From Eucommia ulmoides (Eukaryota; Streptophyta; Magnoliopsida; Garryales; Eucommiaceae), in contig CM028328.1 in the NCBI GenBank assembly GCA_016647705.1, forward strand, positions 35,316,501 to 35,380,500: a stretch of 64,000 nt of DNA. The letters run 5' to 3'. A model generated the notes under the pieces. The model had not been told where the DNA came from. It saw only the letters and a list, made by a program, of their open reading frames with translations, and searched no databases. This document shows, in pieces, positions 1 to 11,639 of the stretch. Both the position numbers and the translations under genes were made by a program. The stretch's first letter is position 1; every line of letters starts with the position of its first letter.

Positions 1-29
1 AGAGAGAGAAAGAGAGAGAAGTAGAATAA

Positions 30-65
<36 letters not shown>
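1..65. repeat. AG and TA microsatellites
   Basis: A short AG/GAA-type purine tract is followed by an uninterrupted TA dinucleotide run at about 38-64. This is simple sequence with no coding content. Confidence 0.9.
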
Positions 66-71
<6 letters not shown>

Positions 72-1005
72 TTATTAAAAAATATAAAAATATAAAATAA
101 CAAATTTGCCCTCAACATTCTGTTAGTTTTGACAGAATTTCTAATGGAAGGATCGAATAAAAACGTGTTGATACCTAAAGGGTTTAAAATGAAACGCTCA
201 AACAGATAGCGGCTATTTAGAAATGTGTCGAAACCTAGAGGGCTTAAAATGTACTTCTCCCTGGAATTAACTCATTTTAAGTGTTGTGTGTGATCCTAAT
301 TCAGGTTGCATTAAGAGTATATAAGTAAAAAGTTATTTCACCTATTTTTCTTCAAAGTGTTCAAAACTCTTCACATCTTGATTACATTTATCTTGCACCC
401 TTTATGTTTTCTTCATTAGGTCTTTTTCTTAATCATATGCATGAAACTATAAATCTAAAACACTCGATAAAACCATTAGTTCTACCAAAAACATCAATAC
501 TTAATTATTCATCAAAACATTGGATTCAACATGGAAGACCTTTTCGCAACAATCTAATACTGACTAAGAACAATTTAGAATATCGAGCTACCAAATATCT
601 TTGGTCTCCTCCTATTAAATCATATTAAATAGATAAACATTCTACTCGACGTTCAAGGTCTACAGTGATAAAGATAGTAATTACAATAATATTATAAAGA
701 AATACTTTTTATCAATAATTGAGATTGAAACGTTTTACAAACACAAGTCTTAAATGTAAAATTATAAGATTGACTATAGGGCTTACATCCAATAAATTGA
801 TGAGAGTAACGATTTTAAGGACTACTGAATAGCAGAGCTTTAAATTTTGGTTCTTCAATTAAGAGAAAAGACCTCAAACTTTAAAATCACGATTTCTTCC
901 ATGGCAAGGAAGAAAATAGTATTATGCCATCTTGGACAAATTACAAAAGTAAGAACTTCATAGACTGCTGAAAATCCCTCAAGAAAATTCTACGGATGAG
1001 AGATG
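66..1005. other. AT-rich intergenic DNA, no gene seen
   Basis: I see no supported gene. A short phrase resembling 'cctaaagggtttaaaatg' occurs twice, near 172 and 232, so a small degenerate repeat is present. The 74-codon open frame at 404-628 resembles no protein I know and is probably chance. Confidence 0.5.
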
Positions 1006-1015
1006 GGTGTTCTTG
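1006..1015 (+). repeat. Target-site duplication, left copy
   Basis: GGTGTTCTTG lies immediately outside the left inverted arm and is identical to 5505-5514. Confidence 0.85.
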
Positions 1016-1186
1016 GAGTCAGTTACTGAACAATTATACTTTTAAAAAAAATACTGAAAACATCCACTTTTCATCTTATTTACCAAATTAGTACTCCCCG
1101 GGCTTGTAATCCCTGGATATTAAAATCCGAGGTTCACAACCCCGGGTACAAAAAAAAAAAAAAAAAATTAATTTTTTCTAAGGGAT

Positions 1187-1246
1187 AAACCCAGGGTTGT
1201 GTACCCCGAGTTCTGTGTAGAACCCGGGGTACACAACCCCGGGTTT
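1187..1246. repeat. GC-rich perfect-type hairpin in left arm
   Basis: A 28 bp arm (1187-1214) and its near-exact reverse complement (1219-1246) enclose a GTGT loop. Each arm carries CCCGGG- or CCCAGGG-like cores. A second, less perfect palindrome of the same type lies at about 1096-1146. These GC-rich blocks stand out sharply from the AT-rich surroundings. Confidence 0.85.
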
Positions 1247-1581
1247 GTCTCCTTTAAAAAAAAAAAAAAAAAAACTCAAAGTTCCCAAATGAATTTTTAA
1301 TATTTTCGGCAACTTTCAATAATTATCGGTGATCTATCGGTAGTTTAAATAAATATAATTTTTTTATTCATAAATTATGTTCAAAACATTCCATAATATT
1401 TTTTACAACACTAAAAATAGACAAGTGAATAATTTTTAAAAAATTGTCAAAGTTGGCCAGATGAGCTGTTTAGATGACGAGGCAATTTTTTCGTTAATTT
1501 GAAGTTAACAAAAGATAACCTATCCGTAACATAAATGAACTCAATTTTTTTTGTATACAAACTATGTTCATAACACTACAT

Positions 1582-3729
1582 TGTTGATCCTAAGATTTTG
1601 ATGAACAATTAAAGGTTGATGTTTTTAGTGGAACTAACAGTTTGATTAAGTGTTTCAGTTTATTAGTTCCAAATGATGAAGATATGATGACAAAGATGAT
1701 GAAGGATTAAGAGGTTGAAGAATTTGAAGAACCTAGGGAAAACAACTCAGATTAATTTCAACTCTTTATATCCCAATTAGGATCACACACAACACAAAAA
1801 GATTTTTAAATAATTTTTATAAATATGTGTGTTTTTAATAGGATCCTAATTAGCTAAATTATTTACTCCTATGTGTAATTGAAAAAGAAATATTAGTAAT
1901 TGATTAAAATTAAATTTAAGTATTTAGTGGAGTTAACCGAGAAAAGAAATCGGTTAGAGGGGTGAAAACGTTAATAAAAATGGATTAAAAATGAATTACG
2001 AAAAGTGTTTCGGCATCTATAAGTCGACAAGTAAGTCGATCGGAGCATTGAAAGAAAAGTTTATATATCTCTTGGTCGACAGATAGGTCGACCTGTGCTT
2101 AAATATGAACTCTTTGTATCTATAAGTTGACAAAGCGGTCAACCTATGACAAAAAATATAACTCTTTGAATCTCTAAGTCGACAGATAGGTCGACTGATG
2201 GGCACAAAATTTTTGGCTTAGCTACATCCTGAATCGATTGGTCGACAGGTGATCTTGGTCGGTCGACTTATGGGACTGTTTCAGGATATTATGGAATTTC
2301 GAATTTTATTTTAAAAGTAGCCGTTACTAGCCATTTTTTTGTTAGGATTCACAAGATATATTAGGGGATTTATTGTTATTTGAGATATGCAACACATATT
2401 ATAATATCCCTATAGATGTGGTTCATTAACTTTGAATATTTTTCAATTTGGTACATGTAATACTTTATATCCAATTTAATTGTGATTGAGAAATATTTGG
2501 GGGACTTAATTGAGAAGTTTAAAAGCGATAATTAAGTGATTTGAATCAAAATAAAATCTTAATAATATAAGTGGTCTATAAGAGCAATTAAGTGTCATAA
2601 CAAGTGGGAACTAGCCGTTAGAGAGCTTATTTTATTCCCATTTATATAGATCTGCGTTTTTTCATATGAAAAATATATCAAGAGTATTATACTGAGCTTT
2701 TTTAAGAGAAATCATATTGAGAATTGTGAAAGATTTTCTAAGAGTTATTTTTGAGAATTATTTGTTGTGAATCATTGCTTCTACCAAATCTAAAGTGACA
2801 TTGCTATAATTTTTCTTTTGGCAGATTCCGGGTGAGATCTTTTCAAATTACTTTCTATTTAGCATTTCTTAATTATATTTGGAATTTGATCTTTAGAAAT
2901 TATTTTCTAATTTTTTATTGAAAAATATTTTTGAAACAATTTATTGAATCAATCTGATTACGTGCTCAATTACGTGCTACCTATTTTTGTTTAAAATCAG
3001 ATTTTGAATATCTCACTTTTCTATCACTAGTTTTGGAATATTAATTGAGTTCTAATTTATCTGGGATGGTAGAAACTCCAAGTGAGAAAAATCACTTTTC
3101 AATTTTTCATTGGTGAGTTGAGTGATGGATTGAATACTGTTTGGAGTATTTAATATAAGGGTAGCTGGTTTCAGTCTCTTCCTGTAAAGAGATTGAGGTA
3201 GTAATTCTTCCTAAATTGAATTATTTTGTGAGCAATTTTGTAACGGTTCAATCTTTACCGGGTAAAAGGATATTTGGAGTGTTTGTGAGGTTTTGATTCT
3301 TTAACCTTAGTTTAAAAATAATTAGGTTATTCTTGAGCCTGTAAAAAGTAGAGATTATTTCTAAACCTATGAAAATGAATTTGTAAATGTTGATTCTAAG
3401 CTTGTAAAAAGAATCTTTGTGAGAGTTTGGTTCCTATCTTTAAAAGGATCTTGAGTTTAGTGGGTACGAATCTCCGTGGAGCTCGGAAGACTAGATTAGC
3501 CAAGAGTAGCTTGGTGAATTAGAATATATCATGGTGTGCTACTTTATTTACTTTACTTATATATTGTTGTTTGGTGTGCACCTAGTTGATAACACATATC
3601 CGTTGCTATAAAGATAATAATTAATTTTGGGATAAAATTAATTGTTTAGTTTTTGAAGTGTTATAAATTCTGATAATTTTTTAATACTACCCAATTCACC
3701 CCCCTCTTGAGTAGCTCACTGGGTCAACA
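1582..3729 (+). mobile_element. SIRE/Maximus-type Copia solo LTR
   Basis: This segment interrupts the left foldback arm. It starts TGTTGATCC, ends GGGTCAACA, and is flanked by the 5 bp direct repeat TACAT at 1577-1581 and 3730-3734. Terminal TG...CA with a 5 bp duplication is diagnostic of an LTR retrotransposon insertion. Its length is 2148 bp, there is no internal coding region, and only one LTR is present. The opening phrase with 'cctaagattttgatga' and the closing phrase near 'aattcacccccctcttg' are those I associate with SIRE/Maximus Copia LTRs in dicots. It probably arose by recombination between two LTRs that removed the body. Confidence 0.85.
2010..2290. repeat. GTCGAC-palindrome repeat cluster inside the LTR
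   Basis: GTCGAC or its one-base variants occur about ten times, often in facing pairs such as AGTCGACAGATAGGTCGACC. They sit within imperfect units of about 65-70 bp that share 'ctctttgtatctataag'. The cluster lies in the part of the LTR expected to hold U3 control sequences. Similar motifs recur at 5980-6200 and 56180-56460. Confidence 0.75.
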
Positions 3730-4029
3730 TACATAATAAAACTTAGAACGCTAAAAATAGATTAATGAATAATTTGTAAATAATCGTCAAAATTGGTTGG
3801 ATGAGTTGTTTCGATGACAATGAAGTTTTTTTGAAAATTTTGAGTTAATAAAAGATGGTCTATCCGTAACAAAAATGAACCTATTTTTTTTTATACAAAT
3901 TACGTTCATAATACTAAATAATAAAATTGATAACAACAAAAATGAATTAGTGAATAATTTTTAAATAATCAACAAAAATTGAATGAATAAAGCATAATAT
4001 TTAAGAAATAAATAACCAACAAAAATCTC

Positions 4030-4690
4030 TTAAATAATCAGTTTGTTCGTCAATACTAATTTAAAAGTTGGGTCTGATCTGAGTCGTCACTCTGACTTTC
4101 GAAGACTTCAATTTTACTAACGAGACAAAACGCACGCTCGCGACAAATATTACAAATTTAGTCACCCAACACTTCAAATCCAAAATTGAAGGTGGAAGTG
4201 GGCTTTATTTAAAAAAATAGGCGACCAAACCACCTACAGCAATTTTCCATACCTAGATCTCAAAAAAATACCCAAAATCAAAAAATATTTTGCCCCCAAC
4301 AGACCACCGAGGGCAAACTTATGTCATCCAAACTTTGAAAAGCAATAAAATGTTTTTGAAACTTTGAAGACCAATAAAATGTTTTGGAATTTAAGGCCTA
4401 AAACAAAATAGATGTTTTAAAATAAAAGAGATGGTTCAATTATTAAGGTGGACCACAAGATATGCCCATTTTCCCCTGAAAAAATAAAGAATAGTGACAG
4501 AAATTGTAGTACAAAAATATGACACATATGATAAAAGGAGTGAACTACACTGGATTTTTTGGAATTTTGCAGCCCATGATTTGAAATTAAAAAAAAACTG
4601 ACCTAATACTGGAAAAAAAAAAAAAAGTGACCTGAGGACCAGAAGAAGACATGATATAGTTTGTATACAAAACTATGTTATGTATACAAT
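4030..4690. other. Unique core of the foldback element
   Basis: This is the spacer between the inverted arms. It contains no open frame longer than about 60 codons and no transposase motif that I can see. It could be captured host sequence, but I could not recognise a source. Confidence 0.5.
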
Positions 4691-5271
4691 TCATCCAACC
4701 AACTTTGACGATTATTTAAAAATTATTCATTAATCCATTTTTAGCATTCTAAGTTTTATTATTTAGTGTTATAAACATAATTTGTATAACAAAAAATTTG
4801 GGCTCATTTCTGTTGTGGATAGACTATCTTTTGTTAACTTCAAATTGACGAAAAAATTACGACGTCATCGAAACAACTCTTCTGGCCAACTTTGACGATT
4901 TTTTAAAAATTATTCACTTGTCCGTTTTTAGCATTTTTTATTATGTAGTGTTATGAACATAATTTGTATACAAAAAAAAATTGGGCTCATTTCAGTTACG
5001 GATATGTCATCTTTTGTTAATTCTAAATTAACGAAAAAATTACACTGTCATCGAAACAGCTCATTTGGCCAACTTTGGCGATTTTTTAAAAATCATTCAC
5101 TTATCAATTTTTAGTGTTGTAAAAAATATTATGGAGCGTTTTGAATGTAATTTATGCACAAGAAAATTGAATTAATTTAAAATACCGATAGACTATCGAT
5201 AATTAATTTAAAGTTGCAGAAAATATTAAAATTCATTTGGAAACTTCGAGTTTTTTTTTTAAAAAAGAGAC

Positions 5272-5331
5272 AAACCCGAGGTTGTGTACCCTAGGTTCTA
5301 CACAGAACCCAGGGTACACAACCTCGGGTTT
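5272..5331. repeat. GC-rich hairpin in right arm
   Basis: Arms 5272-5299 and 5304-5331 pair around an ACAC loop. This is the inverted counterpart of the hairpin at 1187-1246. The neighbouring palindrome at about 5371-5423 (cggggttgtg/cacaaccccg types) mirrors the one at 1096-1146. Confidence 0.85.
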
Positions 5332-5504
5332 ATCCCTCAGGAAAAACAAAAAATAAAAAGATTTTTTTGGTACCTGGGGTTGTGAACCCCGCGTTCTAAT
5401 ACCCGGGGATCACAACCCCGGGTAGTTCTAGTTTAGTAAATAATATGAAATGGGATGTTTTCAGGTTTTTTTTTTTTAAAGTGTAATTATTCGGTAACTG
5501 ACTC

Positions 5505-5514
5505 GGTGTTCTTG
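5505..5514 (+). repeat. Target-site duplication, right copy
   Basis: GGTGTTCTTG lies immediately outside the right inverted arm and is identical to 1006-1015. Confidence 0.85.
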
Positions 5515-5620
5515 GGTATAGGTTCTTTTTATGGTTTGACAGGTCTCATTATGCTAGATGCAAACAACTGATTATTGAGTTGTTGAAGAAGATAGACAAA
5601 CATCAAAGACATGATAAAAT

Positions 5621-7470
5621 TGTTGACCATATGATACTATTTCATGTTTTGATGAAATAATGAAATTAGATATTTTTATGTAACTAATGGTTTTATTGAG
5701 TATTGTGTACAAAAATTAGTTCTACTGTTTAATAAGAAGAAATAAGAAAGTTTATTGAAAGCATACTTTTTGTATTACTAGATAAAACAACTTAATTATT
5801 GCTAAACTCTTAATGCAACCCGTTTAGAATCATGCACGGCACATATGATTATTTGATTAGTTTATATACATTTTAAATATGATCAAAATGACAAAATATT
5901 ATATCAAAAGAGTTTTCTAAGTAAAAATCAACATTTTTTTTTTTAAAAAAAGTATAAAAATATTGAGAAAAAACTGTTTGGTCGACCGATGGGCATTTCA
6001 GTCGACTGCCAATTACACGTTTCCAAAAAGTTTGTGTTATAAGCCATATATCTTGACTGATAGACTGAATAGAAAATATAGAGAGCGAATCAATCAACTG
6101 ACCAAGATTTCAAGTTGACCAAATTGACTTGAAAATGACAAGAAATTTGAACATTAAGCCTAAACTATCGACGGACCCTTATTTCGGTCGACTGATCCCT
6201 TTTGATTCTTTTATTTGACTAGAACACTTTTCAAAGATCTTCCAGTCATATTTTTAGCATTTGAACGTTAGAAAATTATATTTTATTATCTGAAAAATAG
6301 TTTTTCAAAGTATTATATATAATTTGAAGATCTTATTATTTAATCCTTATATTTTCTTATTTTTTGATTTTTTAGGGAAAACTTCTTTCTATCCTTTTTA
6401 GGGTTATAATAAAATTATTTTTGGGACTAAATTGAATGTTTTAAAGTTATATTTTTTAATCAAATAATAGCCGTTATAAATTAGATTTAGAAAATGGGGT
6501 CTATATGTGTTTTTTTTAGGGATATCTTTTGAAAACTAGCCGTTATAGGCTATCTTTTTACACTATATATGGACCTATGTTTTTCAAAATTAATCATCAA
6601 TAATCATAAGAGATGTCAATTTTTTAAAGAAAGGAAAATTATTATTTTTAAATTATTTTGAGGCTATAGTTTGAGAGAACTTTTGATCAAGAAAAAGACA
6701 TTTTTTGCAAAAATCAAGTTTACTTTGCAGTTATCTTTGTCAAATCTTTTTTTGAGAAAATTTTGGTGAGATCTCTCTAATTATATTTGTTTTACCGAAA
6801 TTGTTATGCTCTAATTGAAATATATAATTCTATTTGTGAGCCTCAATATTTGACGTAAAAATGGTTTTTGCTGAAATTCCTGTAAATCTTTTAAAATGAG
6901 TTTTCTGAAATCTGGTTTCAAACTATTTGTGTGTGTAACTTTGTATATTCCAGATTTAGTAATTTCTCACATAATTACTATCAATAGAATCAGATCATTA
7001 ATTGAGTTTATTCTGAGTCGAGTTGATAGAAGCTCTTATGAAAACAAACAATTAATTTTTGTATTTTGTGAGTTTTAGATTAGACCTAAAGATAATTGGT
7101 TTAAGTGAGAGTATTGATTAGGTATAAAGGGACATTATCTAATTAAGGTATGGAGGTGTAATTCTTACTTGGGAAAAGAATTGATGCAAAGGTTTAATTA
7201 TTAATTGGGAAAAAAATCAGGTGTGGTTAGTGGATTCGAATTACCTGCGAGAGCTTAGGGGAGTAGACGTAGTCAAGAGTAGTTTTCCAAACTACTATAA
7301 ACTTTATGTGTGTCCATTTCTCTCTCCCTAAACTCTTTGTATGTGTGCACTTAGTAACTCATGTTTCTGCTTAATAATAAGATAAAAATCAGTGAGGTTA
7401 ATCGATTTGATTGTTAATTTTTTAACTATCTAATTCACTATCCCCTCATAACTAGATCTTTGGGCCAACA
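5621..7470 (+). mobile_element. Second SIRE-like solo LTR
   Basis: The segment opens TGTTGACCATATGATAC, continues with 'tttgatgaaataatgaaa', and closes near 'caattcactatcccctcataac' with GGGCCAACA. This matches the architecture of the LTR at 1582-3729, including an internal GTCGAC cluster (5980-6200) and the 'agccgttata' and 'ggtgagatct' phrases downstream. The flanks aaaat (5616-5620) and caaat (7471-7475) would be a 5 bp duplication with one mismatch. No internal retrotransposon body is attached. Confidence 0.65.
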
Positions 7471-7475
7471 CAAAT

Positions 7476-8355
7476 TTTGTGGATTTGTTAATTTCTCATG
7501 GGTGTTTATTGCTTCTCTTTTAAAAGTGATGTGAGAGACCTGTCTAATTTTGGATCTTGAATGGCTTGGTTTCATGTTCTGCTTTAGTGTATGTAACTTT
7601 AATTTTCAGTTTGTGTAGTATAAGGGGCCCATATTTATTTTTGAATTTTGTAATATGCTCAATATTGGTTTCTTTTCTATGAATTTTTTTATGTTTCTAT
7701 TTTGGTTATCCCTCCATCTCTGTTGTCCCTTGTTGTTGATTGATATCCATAACATTTCATTGAACGAAACAACAATAATATAGACACCATCTAGATTGGA
7801 ACCAAACAACATACATGAACAAATAAAAAATGGAACGAAACAACAAATGGAAGAAAACCACCATTTTCTTTCTATAAAATAACACTATTTGAACTACAAT
7901 GAAACATAACCTCCTAATTACATAATTTCAAATTATAATAATCATTCCAAAATACAACCTCTACATTCTATTATTCTAAAATATAACCATCATTCCAGAA
8001 AATTTGAAAATAAATATCCTTATCTAAAAGAACAAATGCAATATATATCAAAATACTAAAGCAAGAACCCTCAAATTTTTCTTTCATTGCCTTCTTCATT
8101 TGCAGATGATTGACTAGGTCCTCTTACTCTACGTTCTCTAGATGTTTAAGTTGCTTCATTTTCCCTTCTTCATTTGCTTTATTTTTCTTTTCCTTCTGCC
8201 CCCAAATGTCAGAGTAGCTTCATTTTCCCTTTGATTGGCATAATCATTTTTGGTCTCCTAACAAAAAATCCACCATTTGTGTTAGCATTTAGAACATGAT
8301 GTTAACAATTATGAGAAGAAATTTTTTGGATAATTATTTAGAGCACTTACAGTTC
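7476..8355. other. AT-rich spacer, no gene
   Basis: I see no coding region. Phrases rich in 'gaacgaaacaacaa' repeat at about 7763 and 7834, suggesting a short degenerate repeat. The segment could include the 3' end of the neighbouring MULE. Confidence 0.4.
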
Positions 8356-8359
8356 TTTA

Positions 8360-10528
8360 CTTTCTTTGTCTCATCATCTTTTTTGTTTCGCCACCTTTAA
8401 CTTTACAAGTCCAATTATTGCACCCTACATTTCCACATTTTGTGTACTTAAGGCTAACTTGATTCCTCTTCAACATGTTAACTTTTTTGGCAGGCTAATC
8501 TTCAACCCTTTTCCTTGCCTTTTTTGGCCTCTTAGGTTGTGTATGATGAACATGTGGTAGAAACTCTATATATTGGGATTTAGGCCACATATTAGAGGAA
8601 TTCATGTGGTGTATGATGGGCTCATATGTGGTTATATGTGTTTCCTTTCTAAATAATTGACCACATAATTTATAAGGCTTTATTTCTTACTCCAAAAGGC
8701 TAAAATGGTGTGCTTACATAGGATCTAAGATAAATCCCACTTTATGCAAGCACATATCCTATGACCCAAATTAACAATAAATTGATCCCCGTCATAACAC
8801 TTGAAAAATCAAATATCCAGAACACATAGCTCTACACCTCCCAGTCTCTTCTTTGTTGTTCTCAAGGACTTTCTAAATTTTGTCTTCTAAGGCACTTCTC
8901 ACTTTTCTTATCTTCTCCCTCTGTAATTGCATTCGTTTTATCAATAAACACCTTGTTGTCTCTAGCAAAGTAATAATGAGATTATCCCTAACCTTAAAGA
9001 TGAATCCATTAAATTATTCATCTAGATTATTTGACAATTTATCACATGGGGTGTTTAGACTAAAATGAGACATTGCCTACTTCCCAGTGGGTATGCCCAC
9101 TCAGTCACTCAAATTCCTTTCCATCTAACCCTTTCAACTTATCCACAGCCTTTCCAAAATAATGAACATGATATGCGGAACCACGAGACAGTAAAAGTAT
9201 TTTTTAGGATTTTACTACTTACTTGCTTCTTATAATTGTCATACATATGTGCCTCAGATAGTTTATATGCTCTGAAAGTGGACGTAACTTCTCTACTAGA
9301 ATCTCTAAACCTTGTTCAAGTAAAAACAAACCATGAATTATAATGTTGAAAATTAACTAAAATGGAGAACAAAATTAATGCTTCTAAAAAATTAAAAAAA
9401 AAAATACTATTTGTTGGTCTGAAATAAATGTCAAATTATGTTGGTTTTTCATCCCAAAGTAATTCACCTGTAATTCTATAAAATAGCTCCAATTTTATGC
9501 ACCCTCAACTTCTACCATATCATAGGCCAAAGGAAACATTTCATTATTTCCATCCACACTAACTGCACTCAAAACCTCCCCAGGATCTGTTTATTTTTTA
9601 TTTTTTTATGAAGCATCTTTCCAAACACAGAACTTGCCTACAACTATTAACAAAACCGTGCTTCAAAGCTCATGAACAGACATATATCCTCTCAAATCTA
9701 GGTTGGCTAGCCAATTCTTCAAGCTCAAACTTTACAATGATTATTGTCATGGGATTTGATATTCTCAATTCTTTAGCATAATCCCAAATTAACTTGCACT
9801 ACTCAACATTCCCTCCTTTAATCATCTCCAGGCCCTTTCACTTTGCTCAAAATATTTGGGTCTCGATGCACCAATACTCAGTTCAGTCTCAACAGAATTC
9901 TTAAATGCTTTTAGAGTCCAATTTGGATTGGTTCTTATTCTCTCTAGATAATTGTTTACCTTCCATGTAGAATTACAATTTCTATTTCAATACACTTTAC
10001 CACATGTGTGTTTACCATTAAGTTTTCTAATCTTTTTTTTTTAATATCAGCAAATGTATAAGTGTTCTAATCTTTATGTAACTGTCTTTGTTTAAAAATC
10101 ATGAATGAACCACTTGCAATCTCTTCTTGACAAACAACCCTAACCATTTTTGTTCATTCTTCTTCGACTTTACATTTTTTCCTTGTTTTATAGCATATCC
10201 CCCAAAAGTTATAACAAGCTCTTTTCCATAACTAAACAACATTCTTAGTTCTCGTGGGTCATCCTGAAATTCCATTTGTTTCCTATATTCTTACCAAAAA
10301 AACAAAATTGTTCTTCTTTCTCGTCACCTTCCATACTTCTAAGTTCACCTTCATCCTCGTATTCAGATTCAATGTCCATATCATCCACATTAGGGGCAAC
10401 ATGATCAGGTTGCCCACTTTTGTCCTTTTCTTTAGGTCCGCCCATTCACTCTCCACATCAATGTTTTTCTTCAAAAAACAAATCATCATCAGTTCCATCT
10501 TCCTCTCTCCCACTAAATTCATTATCCT
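8360..10528 (-). pseudogene. Decayed MULE (MuDR-type) transposase
   Basis: Reading the minus strand from 10528 down, the order of plant MULE transposase parts is present but broken by stops and frameshifts. First comes an acidic N-terminus rich in D/E (about 10280-10520). A MuDR DNA-binding segment follows with GYAIKQGKNVK and KHTCGKVY (about 10016-9991), then a stretch resembling PNWTLKAFKNSVE. A region with AHMYDNYKK (about 9250) comes next, and then LSNNLDE*FNGFI followed by TMLET-like LLETTRCLLIKR (about 8930-9060). A SWIM-type zinc finger with CACIKWDLS*ILCKH (about 8700-8775) follows, and last a CGNVGCNNWTC knuckle (about 8395-8450). In-frame stops occur in most parts, so it cannot make transposase. 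It may once have mobilised elements like the foldback at 1016-5504, but no terminal match links them. Confidence 0.8.
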
Positions 10529-11400
10529 TGTAGACACCGCATTTTGTCCCGCCAAATGTAGGTATGTTGTGAATAAAAAGAGAAATTCAAAAGATAATAA
10601 TAAATATATAAAATAGAACAAGAATAAATAGAAAAATGATATATAATAAAAATGACAAAATTGAAAGGAAGACCTAATCCGAAGATTCCTAGATTTAATT
10701 CAAGCCTTAAAGGGAAAAAATTTGCAATTCGAAAACTTAAGGGGATAAATTAGAAAATTAAAAATAATAAATTGAATCTCCAAATTTTAAATTAAGGCTT
10801 CAAAAGTCTAATTAAGTCAAAGAGGATATCTAATTAAGGATTTGGAGTCATAAATTGTACCTTTGAAAGTTTTGGGACTAAGTTTTAAAAATTTAAAACA
10901 TTAATGACTATTTTAAGAACTCTTGTACGACCCCGACTTGATATGTTAGTAGTGGACATGAACGATAAATCTTTTGTGAAGAATATAATTCATAATAAGG
11001 AATTTCGGATGTTTGTGGGTAGCATTATTGTAAATCCTTACGAGACTATACTTGTAATACCATGAGAAATTTATATTTTTAAAAACATTATTTTATATAA
11101 ATTTAATATTTTTTGATCGGTTTTGTAAATTTGTGGTATAAATATATACTTGATAATTTTTGAAGTTAAATGTTAAATTTGCATTTTTGAAAATATTATA
11201 AGTTTAATATTTGTTTTTGGTTGTTTTGTATATTATGCAAATTTATAATAAATATTTGATAATTTTGGGGAGATAAGGGTAATTATTGAGTTTAATATGA
11301 ATTATTTTATAATTATGGGGTATTAAATATAATTTTAAAACTTAATACCTAAGCAAATCGTTTGTGGTCATGGAATTAAAAAAATATGGCCAAGAATTTT
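10529..11400 (+). mobile_element. Tat-like gypsy LTR start, fragment
   Basis: TGTAGACACCGCATTTTGTC at 10529 is the type of LTR opening used by Tat-lineage plant gypsy elements. It abuts the MULE pseudogene coding sequence abruptly, which suggests insertion. Downstream is AT-rich noncoding DNA with repeated 'ctaattaag' phrases. I found no matching LTR end, so the right boundary is only the start of the next element. Confidence 0.4.
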
Positions 11401-11639
11401 GTCTCAAGTCTATACCTATATATATATATATATAAATCAGGACATATTTACATTTTGAGACATTTTGGACCGTCGGATCGAATATCTTACGGCTGAGATT
11501 ACATTTGGAGACATTTTATATTTGAGACATTTTAGGCCCTTGGATTGAATATCCAACGGACAAAATTAAATGATTCCAATAGACATAATTGGTCATCCGA
11601 TCATATTAGATCAAGGGTTAACTTCATAGATTAATTATT

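Larger units (their letters stand above)
1016..5504. mobile_element. Foldback Mutator-like element with long inverted arms
   Basis: The two ends are inverted copies beginning GAGTCAGTTAC (1016) and ending GTAACTGACTC (5504). They are flanked by an identical 10 bp direct repeat, GGTGTTCTTG, at 1006-1015 and 5505-5514. A 9-10 bp target duplication is the hallmark of Mutator-like elements. The left arm is 1016-1581 plus 3735 to about 4020, interrupted by a solo LTR. The right arm is about 4690-5504. The arms match closely over several hundred bases, including CCCGGG-rich hairpins and units starting near 'tacaaattatgttcataac'. The unique core at about 4030-4690 has no recognisable transposase, so the element is non-autonomous. 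Without the solo LTR it would be about 2.3 kb. The MULE assignment rests on target-site length and TIR architecture, not on a recognised TIR family. Confidence 0.85.

Noticed and set aside
10254-10616. 120-codon open frame on the + strand
   Set aside because: It is antisense to the acidic N-terminal part of the MULE transposase on the minus strand. The Asp/Glu-rich repeats make the opposite strand open.
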